Notes: generated by a model not told the origin, from the sequence alone. A stretch of DNA of 64,000 nt from Bifidobacterium choloepi (GCF_010667615.1 NZ_VYSG01000001.1:983649-1047648); one strand, 5' to 3'. Counted from the stretch's first letter, positions 34,308-43,687 are shown. Numbers and translations are program-made.

Positions 34308-35735
34308 ATGCCCATGACCAATGGCGTTGTTTCCGGCATCAAGGACCTTGGCCACCGTATTTTCGGCGGCTACGCAGAATTGTTGAGCATTCCCCATACG
34401 GCCCGTTTCACCGTCGGCGCGGTCATCGCGTGCATGCCGTATCCGATGGTGGGCATGACGATCACGATCGCCGTCCAGTTCTACTACGGCAACTATTCGC
34501 TGGCGGGCGGCCTGACGGCCGTGCAGGCGATCGCCGGCGCGGCGCTCGGCCCGGTGCTCGGCACGCTCGTCGACCGGTTCGGCCAGCGTCAGGTCTCGAT
34601 TCCGACGATCGTCGTCTGGATGGTCGCGGCGACGGCGATGATCACGTGCATCAAGGCGCACGTCGCGCCGTGGATCCTGTTCTGCATCGTGCCGTTCCTC
34701 GCGGCCACGCCGCCGTGGGGCGCGATGAGCCGCCAGCGCTGGACAAACCTGCTCAGGCACAACCGCGGCGATGTCAACCGCGCGATGAGCCTGTGCGGCG
34801 TCTTCGACGAGGCGATGTGGGTGGTCGGCAATCCGCTGGCGTCCATCCTCGCCGTCATTTCCGGCGTCCTCGCGTTCTCGTTCACCGGCATGTGCGTGAT
34901 CATCGGCGCGCTGATGTTCCTGACCGAGCTGACGACCGAGCCGATGAGCCAGACACGGCTCGCGAAGATGGACGGCGTCTCGCGCGCCGAATTCCGCCGG
35001 CTGGAAGACGAGAAGGCGAAGAAGCTGCGCGCCGAGACGGCCAGGCTGGACGCCCGCCGCCGCATGACGGCCGAGGGCGCCTCCCCCGAGGCGACGAAGG
35101 CGGCCGAGCAGGAGGCCTACGATCGCGCGATGGCCGGCAAGAAGGAATCGATCTGGGGTCCCGGCCTCGTCGCCGTGTGCGTGACCTGGTTCGGCCTCGG
35201 CGCCTTCCAGTCGGCGGCCAGCATCTCGATCGTCTCGTTCGCCACCGAGGCCGGCATGAAGTCGTACACCGGCTTCGTCTTCGCCTGCTTCTCGATCAGC
35301 TCGCTGACCGGCGCGCTGCTGTACGGCGCAAAGAACTGGACGATTCCGCTGTGGAAGCGCTTCTATTTCTGCCTCGCCGTCGTCAACCTCGGCATCGGCA
35401 CGTTCCTGTTCGCCAGGCACCTGTGGGTCATCATGATCATCTACCTGGTCATCGGCGTGTGCCAGGCGCCGACATGGGTGAACGGCAACCAGCTCATGCT
35501 GCACCTCGTGCCGCAGACGCGCTTCACCGAGGGCATGGCGTGGATGGGCGCGATGAACTCGATCGGCGGTTCGGCGGGCTCGGCGATCGCCGGCGTCTTC
35601 ATCGACCGCTACGGCTCGCACGGCGGCTTTTCCGTCGTCACGATCCTCGCGCTCGTCTCGCTCGCGATTGCGTTCTGCGGCCTGAAACAGATCAAGACCA
35701 GCACCGAGACGCCGGTACTGACCGAACTGGGCTGA
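34308..35735 (+). CDS. Major facilitator superfamily transporter
   Basis: A 475-residue membrane protein with about 12 hydrophobic segments. It has the MFS loop motif in V-D-R-F-G-Q-R-Q between segments 2 and 3 and repeats it loosely as I-D-R-Y-G-S-H-G near the end. A long cytoplasmic middle loop of about 60 charged residues (E-D-E-K-A-K-K-L-R-A-E-T-A-R-L) separates the halves. The substrate cannot be read. ATG at 34308 follows AAAGGAG. The gene is preceded by an unusual cluster of palindromes and ended by a long palindrome. Confidence 0.9.
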   Translation: MPMTNGVVSGIKDLGHRIFGGYAELLSIPHTARFTVGAVIACMPYPMVGMTITIAVQFYYGNYSLAGGLTAVQAIAGAALGPVLGTLVDRFGQRQVSIPTIVVWMVAATAMITCIKAHVAPWILFCIVPFLAATPPWGAMSRQRWTNLLRHNRGDVNRAMSLCGVFDEAMWVVGNPLASILAVISGVLAFSFTGMCVIIGALMFLTELTTEPMSQTRLAKMDGVSRAEFRRLEDEKAKKLRAETARLDARRRMTAEGASPEATKAAEQEAYDRAMAGKKESIWGPGLVAVCVTWFGLGAFQSAASISIVSFATEAGMKSYTGFVFACFSISSLTGALLYGAKNWTIPLWKRFYFCLAVVNLGIGTFLFARHLWVIMIIYLVIGVCQAPTWVNGNQLMLHLVPQTRFTEGMAWMGAMNSIGGSAGSAIAGVFIDRYGSHGGFSVVTILALVSLAIAFCGLKQIKTSTETPVLTELG

Positions 35736-35825
35736 ATCGTTCCGCTCTTCCGCCAGGCTCTTCCAGCCGGACCGTCCCGTTACCAGGGCGCCCTCACCTG
35801 CTCAAGCACGATCACCTACGCGAGT

Positions 35826-35887
35826 GGCCTCTCCTTGATGTCACGATCCGAGCTGTCAGCTCGGGTTCATGACATCAAGGAGAGGCC
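35826..35887. terminator. Long palindrome, bidirectional terminator (family member B)
   Basis: The outer 17-18 bp (from GGCCTCTCCTTGATGTCA) pair perfectly, the inner part has mismatches and a bulge, and the loop is GTC. The core is shared with 8390, 16301 and 25029. It separates the convergent MFS and GtrA genes. Confidence 0.75.
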
Positions 35888-35931
35888 GCTTCAAACAGAC
35901 GGGCGAACGGTAGACAGTTCGCAGTGGAGGC

Positions 35932-36489
35932 TTAATGCCAGCCCTTCGGCGTGTGCTCGATCGACCACATGCCGAGCTTGTGCGAGAAGCTTTCCTCCCA
36001 CTTGAGCTCGATTTCCTCCTCGGTCAGCTCGGCGCCGGCGCGGCGGAACTGCATCATCAGCGGCGTGTGCGTGTCGTCGAGGAGCCACTTGCGGATGATG
36101 AAGTTCCAGACCATGACGATGGCCGTCGCGATGAGCTTGCCGACATTCGTGCGGATCAGGTACTCGATGTGCTGGCTGACATAGGCGTCGCGGTTCATGC
36201 CGTACGTCGACAGCCAGACGATGAAGTCGTTCATCAGCAGGCCGATGACGGCCGAGATGACGAAGATGACGACCTCCATCCAGCGAGCCATGTCCGGCCG
36301 GTGCTTGAAGACATACTTCATGCTCGCGCAATAGTTGAAGATCAGCGAGATGGTAAACGAAATCGTCGCGGCGACGACATTGTGCATGTGGAAGAGGCCG
36401 ACCAGGAGGTTGAGGATGCCCCAGTCGATGAAGAATGCGATGATGCCGACGACGCCGAACTTCAGGATCTGCTCGATCAGTTTTTTCAC
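35932..36489 (-). CDS. GtrA-family membrane protein
   Basis: A 185-residue protein with four transmembrane helices in the GtrA arrangement: K-F-G-V-V-G-I-I-A-F-F-I-D-W-G-I-L-N-L-L, F-T-I-S-L-I-F-N-Y, W-M-E-V-V-I-F-V-I-S-A-V-I-G-L, and K-L-I-A-T-A-I-V-M-V-W-N-F. GtrA proteins are thought to flip undecaprenyl-linked sugars for cell-surface glycosylation; no glycosyltransferase neighbour is present. The C-terminus of about 50 residues is polar. Confidence 0.9.
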   Translation of the reverse strand: MKKLIEQILKFGVVGIIAFFIDWGILNLLVGLFHMHNVVAATISFTISLIFNYCASMKYVFKHRPDMARWMEVVIFVISAVIGLLMNDFIVWLSTYGMNRDAYVSQHIEYLIRTNVGKLIATAIVMVWNFIIRKWLLDDTHTPLMMQFRRAGAELTEEEIELKWEESFSHKLGMWSIEHTPKGWH

Positions 36490-36749
36490 GATGTTCCATT
36501 TAACACCGTGGCGTAGTCACGGGCAATGGGCACTCGCCGACTTTCATCGTTTTCTGTAGCCTGTGGCGCAAATTGCCACCGGACGATTCGCCGCTTCCTA
36601 CACTGGAAACCGACAGGCAGGCGCGGCCCGTTCCGCCGTTCCGACGATATCCGGACGGCGGCGCAACCGCCCGCGCAGCGACCGCCAAACCATCACAACA
36701 CCATCGGCGACGCCGGTCGCGGCGCCGCCAGCATTCCAAGGAGGCTTCC

Positions 36750-37094
36750 ATGCCGGTCATCCACACCCATACGTCCGAACATCTCAAGCTGGGCACCCGC
36801 GAGGCGCTGAAGACGGCGTACGGCGAGTCCATCCACCACGTGCCGGGCAAGACCGAGCGCTGGCTGATGTGCATCTTCGATGACAGCCCGATGTACTTCG
36901 GCGGCGACGACAGCAAGCCGAGCGCCTACATCGAGGTCAATGTCTACGGCAACGACGTCCCGCGTGACTCGTGGGAGAAGCTGACCGCCGACATCATGAA
37001 CGCCCTCGAGGCCGAAGCCGGCATCCCGAAGGACCGCACCTACATCCGCTACACCGCCACCCCGGACTGGGGCTGGAACGGTTCCAACTTCTAG
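36750..37094 (+). CDS. MIF-like tautomerase-superfamily protein
   Basis: A 114-residue protein resembling macrophage migration inhibitory factor. Pro2 (M-P-V-I-H-T), the catalytic proline of the superfamily, is kept. The C-terminus W-G-W-N-G-S-N-F resembles the G-W-N-N-S-T-F end of animal MIF. Length and both ends fit the MIF rather than the short 4-oxalocrotonate tautomerase branch. A bacterial keto-enol tautomerase is the safe statement. ATG at 36750 follows AAGGAGG. A near-copy of the recurrent palindrome (36581-36593) lies before the -10-like TACACT at 36599. Confidence 0.85.
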   Translation: MPVIHTHTSEHLKLGTREALKTAYGESIHHVPGKTERWLMCIFDDSPMYFGGDDSKPSAYIEVNVYGNDVPRDSWEKLTADIMNALEAEAGIPKDRTYIRYTATPDWGWNGSNF

Positions 37095-37106
37095 ACGCGT
37101 CCTAAT

Positions 37107-37210
37107 CCCCTGGAAGGGGATCGAGGAGACGGGCGCGCGAGCGCGACGTCGACTCGAGGGGTCGACCGCACGGCGCCCCTAGGGCGCCATGCGCGCGCTG
37201 GAAGGCGACG
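37107..37210 (+). repeat. Two-hairpin element after the MIF-like gene
   Basis: Blocks CCCTGGAAGGG, GTCGACCGCACG and GCGCGCTGGAA, with a perfect GGCGCCC-CTA-GGGCGCC hairpin between, in the same order as at 1718-1803. Possibly the terminator of the upstream gene. Confidence 0.4.
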
Positions 37211-37242
37211 TACCCGAACCACCGCGTCCAACAAAACATATC

Positions 37243-37275
37243 GAGGGGCGGCTCCCACAACGGGAGCCGCCCCTC
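37243..37275 (-). terminator. Terminator after fhs
   Basis: GAGGGGCGGCTCCC is mirrored perfectly (14 bp) across a 5-base loop, 26 bases beyond the fhs stop. Confidence 0.75.
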
Positions 37276-37300
37276 ATCTGGTATCCGGTACCGACCCGGA

Positions 37301-38818
37301 TCAGACGATCTTCGGCATCGGCGTCGTCAGCGAGGTCGTCAGGTTGACATGGACCACGCCGGCGCCGGCATGGACCTCGACCTTCTTGAGCGTGACGGTG
37401 CGGTCGTCGGCCGGGGCGGCATCGTTGTCGGTCATCGTCGCCGGCGACTTAACGGCGACGAGCGCGAGGTCGTCGAGCGCAATGCCGGCCGATTCGCACA
37501 GGCGCCGCGCGTCGGCGAGCGACTCGGCGAAGCCGGCCTTCTCGATCACGCGCTCCGCCGGCACGCCGTAGGCGTGCGAGGCGACCCACTTGACGTTGTC
37601 GACGAGCGGCTCTCCGCGGTGGGAAGCCGGGACGTCGGTCTCCTCCTCGCCGGTGACGGCCGCGACGAAGTCGTCGAGCTGCGGGGCGAGCGCGTCGCCG
37701 CCGTCGCGGAACAGGTTGCCGATGACAGGCTTGCGGAAGCCGAGCTCGGCGGCCGTCTGCTCGAGCGCCGGCACCTGGTCGTCCTCGCCTTCCCAGAGGT
37801 TGATCAGCGGGAACGTCGGGATGCCGAGGCCCTCGAGGCGCTGGACGTGGAACGGATAGCGCCAGGACAGCGCCGGATCGTCGCGCCACGTGGAGGCGCG
37901 CGTGACGACGATCGCGGCCGCGGGCCACTGGGCGCCGAATTCGCGGCAGGCGATGTCGAGCCACTTCTGGGCGCCGGCGTCGGCTCCGTAGCCGGCCTCG
38001 ACGATGACGACGTCGTGCAGCGCGCAGGCCAGGTCGACGGAGACGAGTGTCGGGATGCCGAGCGAGACGTTGGCGAACGGGCCGCCGTGGACGTAGACCG
38101 GCGAGCCGTTGACCGTCTCGGTCTTCGCCGGCTTGACGGCGTCGGTCAGGATGCCGGTGATGCGCCACAGGTCAATGAACTCGCCGAACGTGACGGCCTT
38201 GCCGTCCTTCGTGCCGGCGACCATCTTCGAGACGCGCTCGGCGATCTCGTCCATCGAGCGCGACAGCACGACGATCTGCATGAGTTCGCAGGTCGGCGTC
38301 AGCACCACGCGTTCGGGCACGTTGCCCTTGCCGCGGTCGACGGCGATCTGGCGCAGCGAGCGCGACGGCACCTCGCTGACGCGGGGCACGAGGACGGTAT
38401 CCAGCAGCCCGTCGTCGATGGCCTTTTCCGCGAACGAGACGAGCAGGTTCTGCGCGGCCTCGATGGCGCCCATTTCGCCACACAGCCCCCAGTCGACGAT
38501 TTCCGGATGGGTCAGCAACGCCTTGCCGCCTCCGGAGGCACCGCCCTTCGAGCCGGCGGCCGTGATGCCCATGCTCGGCTGGCGCAGCACGGCGGCCGCA
38601 TCGATGCCGCGTTCGCGCAGCGCGTCGATCATCGCGATTGTCGTCGTGGTCTTGCCTTCGCCGCGGGATGCCTTGAGCGGGGTGTCGGCGGTGACGAGCA
38701 CCACCTTGCCGTGCTTGCGCGGCGCATCCGGGTTGGCGGCGAGATAGTCGAGATAGCCGAAGGCGTCGATCTTGTCGACGAGGCCGTACTGGCGGGTGTA
38801 GTCCTCAATACCGGTCAC
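37301..38818 (-). CDS. fhs: Formate--tetrahydrofolate ligase
   Basis: FTHFS activates formate with ATP to 10-formyl-tetrahydrofolate for purine and formyl-Met synthesis. The 505-residue product has the P-loop region T-P-L-K-A-S-R-G-E-G-K-T-T-T-T-I-A, R-Q-P-S-M-G-I-T-A-A-G-S-K-G-G-A-S-G-G-G, and E-A-G-Y-G-A-D-A-G-A-Q-K-W. It is about 50 residues shorter than typical and diverged from the canonical N-T-E-V-P-L pattern, but recognisable throughout. Bifidobacteria make formate with pyruvate formate-lyase, giving a source of substrate. Gene lies alone between the MIF-like protein and the dipeptidase. Confidence 0.92.
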   Translation of the reverse strand: MTGIEDYTRQYGLVDKIDAFGYLDYLAANPDAPRKHGKVVLVTADTPLKASRGEGKTTTTIAMIDALRERGIDAAAVLRQPSMGITAAGSKGGASGGGKALLTHPEIVDWGLCGEMGAIEAAQNLLVSFAEKAIDDGLLDTVLVPRVSEVPSRSLRQIAVDRGKGNVPERVVLTPTCELMQIVVLSRSMDEIAERVSKMVAGTKDGKAVTFGEFIDLWRITGILTDAVKPAKTETVNGSPVYVHGGPFANVSLGIPTLVSVDLACALHDVVIVEAGYGADAGAQKWLDIACREFGAQWPAAAIVVTRASTWRDDPALSWRYPFHVQRLEGLGIPTFPLINLWEGEDDQVPALEQTAAELGFRKPVIGNLFRDGGDALAPQLDDFVAAVTGEEETDVPASHRGEPLVDNVKWVASHAYGVPAERVIEKAGFAESLADARRLCESAGIALDDLALVAVKSPATMTDNDAAPADDRTVTLKKVEVHAGAGVVHVNLTTSLTTPMPKIV

Positions 38819-38941
38819 TTGAGGGAGTTCCTTTCTGGTTCAGGAAAAACGGCTCGGTTCCCCACCGTAGTCGAAATGGGGAGCCGGGCCGTCATGGGGT
38901 CTGATCTTCGGACAGCGTCCGGGACGCGGGATCCGCGCCGA

Positions 38942-40555
38942 TCAGAAGTCGGACATGCTGAACGAGTTCTTCATGCCCATCGAGGCGGTATAGAGCACCT
39001 TGCCGAGCAGCGCGTCGGTTTCGGTGCGCACTTCGTCGGCCATGCGCTGGTTGGCGGCCTCGAGGATGGTGCGGACCTTCTCGTCGCGGCAGGCGGCGAT
39101 GACGTCGTCGGGCGTCATCGGCTGGACGTCCTCGTTGATGCCGTCCTCGGAGTAGTCCTCCTCGGCGGCGGCGATGTCGAGGGACAGCGAGCCGTCGAGC
39201 GCGTCGACCTGCGCGTCGGTGTCCTTGATCATGCGGTGGCCCTTGCCGCCGACCTTCTCCTGATAGGACTGGACGTCGGCCGCCGTGTCGGAGAACTGCG
39301 CGTCCGAGAGCGCCGCGATGATGCGGTCGGCCCAGTACAGGTTGTCGGTCGTGACGTGCGTCGTGGTGTTGGCCACGTAGTCGGGCATCGTGTCGACGTT
39401 CGGGTAGAACGGGACGATCGCGTTGAACGGGTTCGAGCCGAACGACATCCACTGGATGGTGCGGTCGGCCTGCGGACGGTACGGACGGATCTGCATGATC
39501 GCCAGCTGGTTGTTGCGGTTGATGCCGATCGGGCGGAACAGGTGGCGCGTGACGTCGGTGCCGAGACGGCCGTACGGGTCGTATTCGGTGCCCTGGTAGT
39601 GGGAGCTCAAGACGTACTTGATTTCCTCGATCGTGATCTTGTTGTCGGGCTGGCGGCACCACGGGATGTCGTCGCTCATCGGCTTGAAGTCGGCGTCCGG
39701 GCCGTCCCAGACCTCGTCGTACGGGTTGAGCGTGCGCTGCATGTACCAGGCGCGCGGCGTGTTGTAGACGTGGTCGGAGTCGGAGTGGGAACCGAACGCA
39801 TAGCGGGGGTTGAACATCGAGGAGCCCTCGACGGCGAGGTCGAGGTGGTTGTGCTCGATGAATTCGCGCAGGTCGGCGGAGCACATGTGGTCTTCCTGGT
39901 CGCCGAGGGCGTCGGCGATGTCGAATTCGTCGATGCCCAGCTGGTTCGGCATCGTCACGTAGGCCTCGTCCGGCACGCGCTTGGCGATCCAGTGGTGACC
40001 GCCGACAGTCTCGAGCCACCAGATCTCGTCGGCGTCGGAGAACGCAATGCCGTTCATTTCGTAGGTGCCGTACTGCTCGAGCAGGGCGCCGAGGCGCTTG
40101 ATGCCCTCGCGAGCCGTCTTGACGTACGGCAGCACGATCGTCAGCAGGTCCTCCTCGCCGATGCCGCCGGGCACCGCGGCGCGGTAGCCTTCCTCGCCTT
40201 CGCGGCCGACGGCCGGCTGGTATTCGACGAACGGATCGGCGCCGAGGACGCGCTCGTTCGTCGTGATCGTCTCGGTGGCGCTCATCGCGACGTTCGCCTC
40301 GTTGACGCCGGCTTCGCCCCAGACACCCTCCGACGGATCGGCGTTCGGGACGCACGAATACTGCAGCGGGTTGTCCGGCAGTTCGATCGTCAGGTGGGCG
40401 ATGACGCTGGTGTAGGTCTTGGGCTGGTCGTCGGGCCTGACGACAATCAGTTTCTTCGGGCTGAATTCGCCGTTGCCGCTGTCCTCGTTGCGGGCAATGA
40501 TCGTCGAGCCGTCGTAGCTCGCGTCCTTGCCCACCAGCAGGGTCGTACATGCCAT
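38942..40555 (-). CDS. pepD: C69-family dipeptidase (PepD)
   Basis: Dipeptidases of family C69 are N-terminal-nucleophile hydrolases. Translation from ATG at 40555 gives [17 protein letters not shown], where Cys3 becomes the nucleophile after loss of the first residues. Further family markers are [14 protein letters not shown] and N-P-R-Y-A-F-G-S. The 537-residue length is usual. AAAGGAG lies 11 bases upstream; the TTG at 40564 is too close to it. A 21-bp palindrome (40580-40600) lies directly upstream. Confidence 0.95.
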   Translation of the reverse strand: MACTTLLVGKDASYDGSTIIARNEDSGNGEFSPKKLIVVRPDDQPKTYTSVIAHLTIELPDNPLQYSCVPNADPSEGVWGEAGVNEANVAMSATETITTNERVLGADPFVEYQPAVGREGEEGYRAAVPGGIGEEDLLTIVLPYVKTAREGIKRLGALLEQYGTYEMNGIAFSDADEIWWLETVGGHHWIAKRVPDEAYVTMPNQLGIDEFDIADALGDQEDHMCSADLREFIEHNHLDLAVEGSSMFNPRYAFGSHSDSDHVYNTPRAWYMQRTLNPYDEVWDGPDADFKPMSDDIPWCRQPDNKITIEEIKYVLSSHYQGTEYDPYGRLGTDVTRHLFRPIGINRNNQLAIMQIRPYRPQADRTIQWMSFGSNPFNAIVPFYPNVDTMPDYVANTTTHVTTDNLYWADRIIAALSDAQFSDTAADVQSYQEKVGGKGHRMIKDTDAQVDALDGSLSLDIAAAEEDYSEDGINEDVQPMTPDDVIAACRDEKVRTILEAANQRMADEVRTETDALLGKVLYTASMGMKNSFSMSDF

Positions 40556-40579
40556 TGGTTGCAATGCTCCTTTGTGTTG

Positions 40580-40600
40580 CTCCGGAACGGTGTTCCGGAG
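40580..40600. promoter_or_regulatory. Palindrome CTCCGGAAC-GGT-GTTCCGGAG upstream of pepD
   Basis: Nine-bp perfect arms 25 bases upstream of the pepD start. The inner CCGGAAC-N3-GTTCCGG recurs at 58510-58526 upstream of leuA. It may be an operator or a leader hairpin. Confidence 0.45.
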
Positions 40601-40740
40601 TGCTTCGTCAACAAATCGTTCTCCGGCGCCGCACCCGGTTTTCCGGTGCCGCGCCGTTCGTGGAACCGTCCGGGACTATACGCCGACGTGCGTGCTTTCC
40701 GGGCCGGCGCGTCGTTGCGCCGGCTGCCACGGGCGCGCCG

Positions 40741-41295
40741 TCAGGCGCGACCGGTCAGGAAGATCGCGCCTTCGTCGCGCACGTCGTTGCAGGACGCGAA
40801 CGCGCGGATCATCTCGTTCATCCAGAATCCCTGTTCGAGTCCGGCCAGCGGCTTGCTCGTGCCCCAGACCTCGAGGAAGTACCGGTGATCCTTGTCCGGG
40901 GGCACCGGCCCGTTGTAGCGCATCGTCAGCGCAGGCTCCTGCGGGCGGCCGAGCAACGGCGAGGCCGAGGAATTGCGGCCCTGCACCGCCTCGGGGATCA
41001 TGGCCGGCAGCTTGCGGGAGAAATCGGCCGGAATGGACAGGGCGTGCGAATCGTTCGGGTCGAACATCAGCGCGTCGACGGGCAGGTTGGCGACGGTCCA
41101 GTGAATCCACTCGAAGCCGCAGACCGGAATCGAGTCGGGGTCGAGGAACTGCCAGTGCAGGTAGTGGACGTCCGGGCGCAGCCGGTCGAGGTAGAACGGG
41201 AACGAAATGGCAGGTTCGCCATCGACCCTGTCCTGTTGCGGCGCCTGCTTGGCGTACTCGTCCGGAATGACGGTGAAGTCGGTTGAAATAATCAT
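40741..41295 (-). CDS. PEBP-family protein (YbhB/YbcL-like)
   Basis: A 184-residue phosphatidylethanolamine-binding-protein family member. W-I-H-W-T-V-A-N-L-P and G-P-V-P-P-D-K-D-H-R-Y are the two anion-pocket motifs. No signal peptide is evident. The ligand and role of bacterial members remain largely undefined. ATG at 41295 gives M-I-I-S-T-D-F; the longer frame to 41394 is not supported. Alone between pepD and ptsI. Confidence 0.85.
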   Translation of the reverse strand: MIISTDFTVIPDEYAKQAPQQDRVDGEPAISFPFYLDRLRPDVHYLHWQFLDPDSIPVCGFEWIHWTVANLPVDALMFDPNDSHALSIPADFSRKLPAMIPEAVQGRNSSASPLLGRPQEPALTMRYNGPVPPDKDHRYFLEVWGTSKPLAGLEQGFWMNEMIRAFASCNDVRDEGAIFLTGRA

Positions 41296-41484
41296 GTCTC
41301 TATTGTTCCCCTTTCCGGGTTCCGACAATCCGACGGCGTCCGCAATGATCCCGCGGGATCCGGCAACTATGCGGCGCCATCCACATGCCATCATTCCACA
41401 ACTTCGTGCCCGATTCCGCTCGCGGCTGCGAACATGAAAAGGTCCGGACGCGGCAAGACCGCGTCCGGACCGTCAGCGTACCGT

Positions 41485-43158
41485 TCAGTCGGCGTAGGCG
41501 GAATCCCAGTCCATCGGCTTGTAGAAGTCGCCGTTGAGCGCCTTCTTCGCCAGCTCCTGCGCCTCGGCCATCGTGTGGTTGGCCAGCTCGGCGCGGACAT
41601 CGTCGAGCGCGGCCGGCGACATCGACAGCGAGTTGACGCCGAGGCCCGCGAGCACGACGGCGAGATCCGGATCGGCGGCGGCTTCGCCGCACACGCCAAC
41701 CGGCATGCCCTTGGCGTTGCCGGCCTCGCAGATCATCTTGATGTTGCGCAGCACCGCCGGATGCCAGGCGGTCTGGTAGTTGGCGACGGAACCGAGCGTG
41801 CGGTCCGCGGCCAGCGTGTACTGCGTCAGGTCGTTCGTGCCGATCGAGACGAAGTCGGCGACGTCGGCCACCTTGTCGGCCATCAGCGCGATAGACGGCA
41901 CCTCGGCCATCGCGCCGACGAACTTCAGGCCGTAGCTCTTGCCAAGCTTGACGAAGTAGTCGGCCTCGTACTGGTCGGCGACCATCGGGGCCATCACCCA
42001 CAGGTTCGCATCGGTCTGGGCGTCGGCGGCGGCGAGGGCCTTGAGCTGGTCCTCGAGCACCTGGCGATGGGCGACGAGCGTGCGCAGGCCACGCAGGCCG
42101 AGAGCCGGGTTCGGCTCGTCTTCCGGCGTCAGGAACGGCAGCGGCTTGTCGGCACCGGCATCCAGCAGGCGGATGACGACCTTCTTGCCCGGGAATTCGG
42201 CGAGCAGCTCGGCGTAGGCCTTCGTCTGCTCCTCGACAGTCGGCGGCTCGCTGTTGCCGATGAACAGGAATTCGGTGCGGAACAGGCCAACGCCCTCGGC
42301 GCCGTATTCGTGGGCGGCCTTGGCATCGGACGGCTTGCCGACGTTGGCGAGCAGCGGAATGCGGGTGCCGTCGGCCAGCTGACCCGGCTGGCCTCGCAGC
42401 TCCTTGGCCTTGTCGGCCTTGGACTTGGCCTGGTGCGCTTCCTCGACCTGCTCCTTCGTCGGCTCGGCGATCACTTCGCCCTTCGCGGCATTGACGATGA
42501 CTTCCTCGCCGTCCTTGAGGTCGACGGCACCGGCGGCGGAGACGACGGCGACGATGCCGCGGGCACGCGCCAGGATGGCGGTGTGCGACGTCGGGCCACC
42601 TTCGGAGGTCACGATCGCCAGCGTCTTGTCGAGGTCGAGGCCGGCGGTGTCCGCCGGGGACAGGTCCTTGGCAACGAGGACAAACGGCTTGTCGCTGTCC
42701 GGCACGCCCGGAGCCGGCAGACCCATGAGGTCGGCGATGACGCGCTGGCCGACATCGTGCAGGTCGGCCGCACGCTCGCCCTGGTAGCCACCGATCGCGC
42801 GGAACATGTCCTCGACGGCGCCAAAGCCCTCGAGCACGGCGCGCTCGCCGGTCTTGCCCTGCTCGATGAGGTCCTTGATCGAGGCGGCCAGCTGCGGGTC
42901 GGACGCGAACATCGCGATCGCCTGCAGGATCGGGGCGGCGGACTGCACACTCTTGTCATCGCTGTTCGCGGCTTCCTCGGCGCGGCGGTTGAGGTCGGCG
43001 TTCACCGTGTTGAGCGCGGCCATGACGCGTTCGGTCTCGACTGCGGCGTCGATGCTCGCGTCACGGGGTTCGTCCTTCGGCTCCGGAAGCGGATCCGCCA
43101 TGCGCATCACCGGCCCGACGGCCACACCGCGTCCAATGCCAACACCCTTGATAATCAT
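41485..43158 (-). CDS. ptsI: PTS enzyme I (phosphoenolpyruvate-protein phosphotransferase)
   Basis: Enzyme I takes the phosphoryl group of PEP and passes it to HPr, starting all PTS sugar uptake. The 557-residue product has the phosphorylated His192 in G-G-P-T-S-H-T-A-I-L-A-R and the PEP-barrel motifs G-L-F-R-T-E-F-L-F, V-V-I-R-L-L-D-A-G-A-D-K and D-F-V-S-I-G-T-N-D-L-T-Q-Y. ATG at 43158 follows AAGGAG. Unlike the ptsH-ptsI operon of many bacteria the two genes are divergent, with LacI-type operators between them. Confidence 0.97.
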   Translation of the reverse strand: MIIKGVGIGRGVAVGPVMRMADPLPEPKDEPRDASIDAAVETERVMAALNTVNADLNRRAEEAANSDDKSVQSAAPILQAIAMFASDPQLAASIKDLIEQGKTGERAVLEGFGAVEDMFRAIGGYQGERAADLHDVGQRVIADLMGLPAPGVPDSDKPFVLVAKDLSPADTAGLDLDKTLAIVTSEGGPTSHTAILARARGIVAVVSAAGAVDLKDGEEVIVNAAKGEVIAEPTKEQVEEAHQAKSKADKAKELRGQPGQLADGTRIPLLANVGKPSDAKAAHEYGAEGVGLFRTEFLFIGNSEPPTVEEQTKAYAELLAEFPGKKVVIRLLDAGADKPLPFLTPEDEPNPALGLRGLRTLVAHRQVLEDQLKALAAADAQTDANLWVMAPMVADQYEADYFVKLGKSYGLKFVGAMAEVPSIALMADKVADVADFVSIGTNDLTQYTLAADRTLGSVANYQTAWHPAVLRNIKMICEAGNAKGMPVGVCGEAAADPDLAVVLAGLGVNSLSMSPAALDDVRAELANHTMAEAQELAKKALNGDFYKPMDWDSAYAD

Positions 43159-43237
43159 GTGAACTCCTTATCCACACAGGACCGTTTCCCCCTGGACCAA
43201 ACGCCACGTTGCTGCCGCGGGTATCAGTTTTTCAGGA

Positions 43238-43311
43238 TTTACCGGTAAACCGTTTTTCAATCTCGGAATTATTTATTCCAAAAGCCTACCAATTATAACG
43301 TGTAAACGTTT
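43238..43311. promoter_or_regulatory. Two LacI-type operators between ptsI and ptsH
   Basis: TTTACCGGTAAA (43238-43249) and AAACGTTT (43304-43311) are palindromes with the central CG of LacI-family operators. The second overlaps the promoters: a minus-strand TATAAT (43297-43292) for ptsI and a plus-strand TATACT (43334-43339, preceded by TGT) for ptsH. A lacI-family gene follows ptsH directly. Confidence 0.6.
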
Positions 43312-43420
43312 TCTAAAAAACCGTGTGTCATGTTATACTGTGTTGCTATGCCGCACACGCGGAAGGCAACATCCACGTGAACGGCGCAAGTTGTATCTCT
43401 TTTGCGCAAAGGAGTGCCAC

Positions 43421-43687
43421 ATGGCAACCGCAACCCGTACCACCGTCATCAACGATCCCGTCGGCATCCACGCCCGTCCGGCCGCCCAGTTCGCGCAGGC
43501 CGCCGCAGGCTCCGGCGCCAACGTGACCATCGCCAAGGAAGGCGGCGCCCCGGTGGCCGCCAACTCGATTCTCGCCGTCATGGGTCTCGGCGTGAAGCAG
43601 GGCGACACCGTCGAGGTGACGGTCGAGGGCGACAACGCCGAAGCCGTCGCGGACAACCTGCTGAACATCCTGCTCGCCGCCGAGTGA
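43421..43687 (+). CDS. ptsH: Phosphocarrier protein HPr
   Basis: HPr relays phosphate from enzyme I to the sugar-specific EII proteins. The 88-residue product has the active-site His17 in V-G-I-H-A-R-P-A-A, and N-S-I-L-A-V-M at the place of the regulatory serine (Ser49), as in HPr proteins that are substrates of HPr kinase; whether a kinase exists here is unknown. ATG at 43421 follows AAAGGAG. A terminator follows and then a lacI-family gene. Confidence 0.97.
   Translation: MATATRTTVINDPVGIHARPAAQFAQAAAGSGANVTIAKEGGAPVAANSILAVMGLGVKQGDTVEVTVEGDNAEAVADNLLNILLAAE

Noticed and set aside
37349..40888. A 1179-residue open frame opposite fhs and pepD
   Set aside because: Both minus-strand genes have intact family motifs; the frame crosses their boundary without any start signal.
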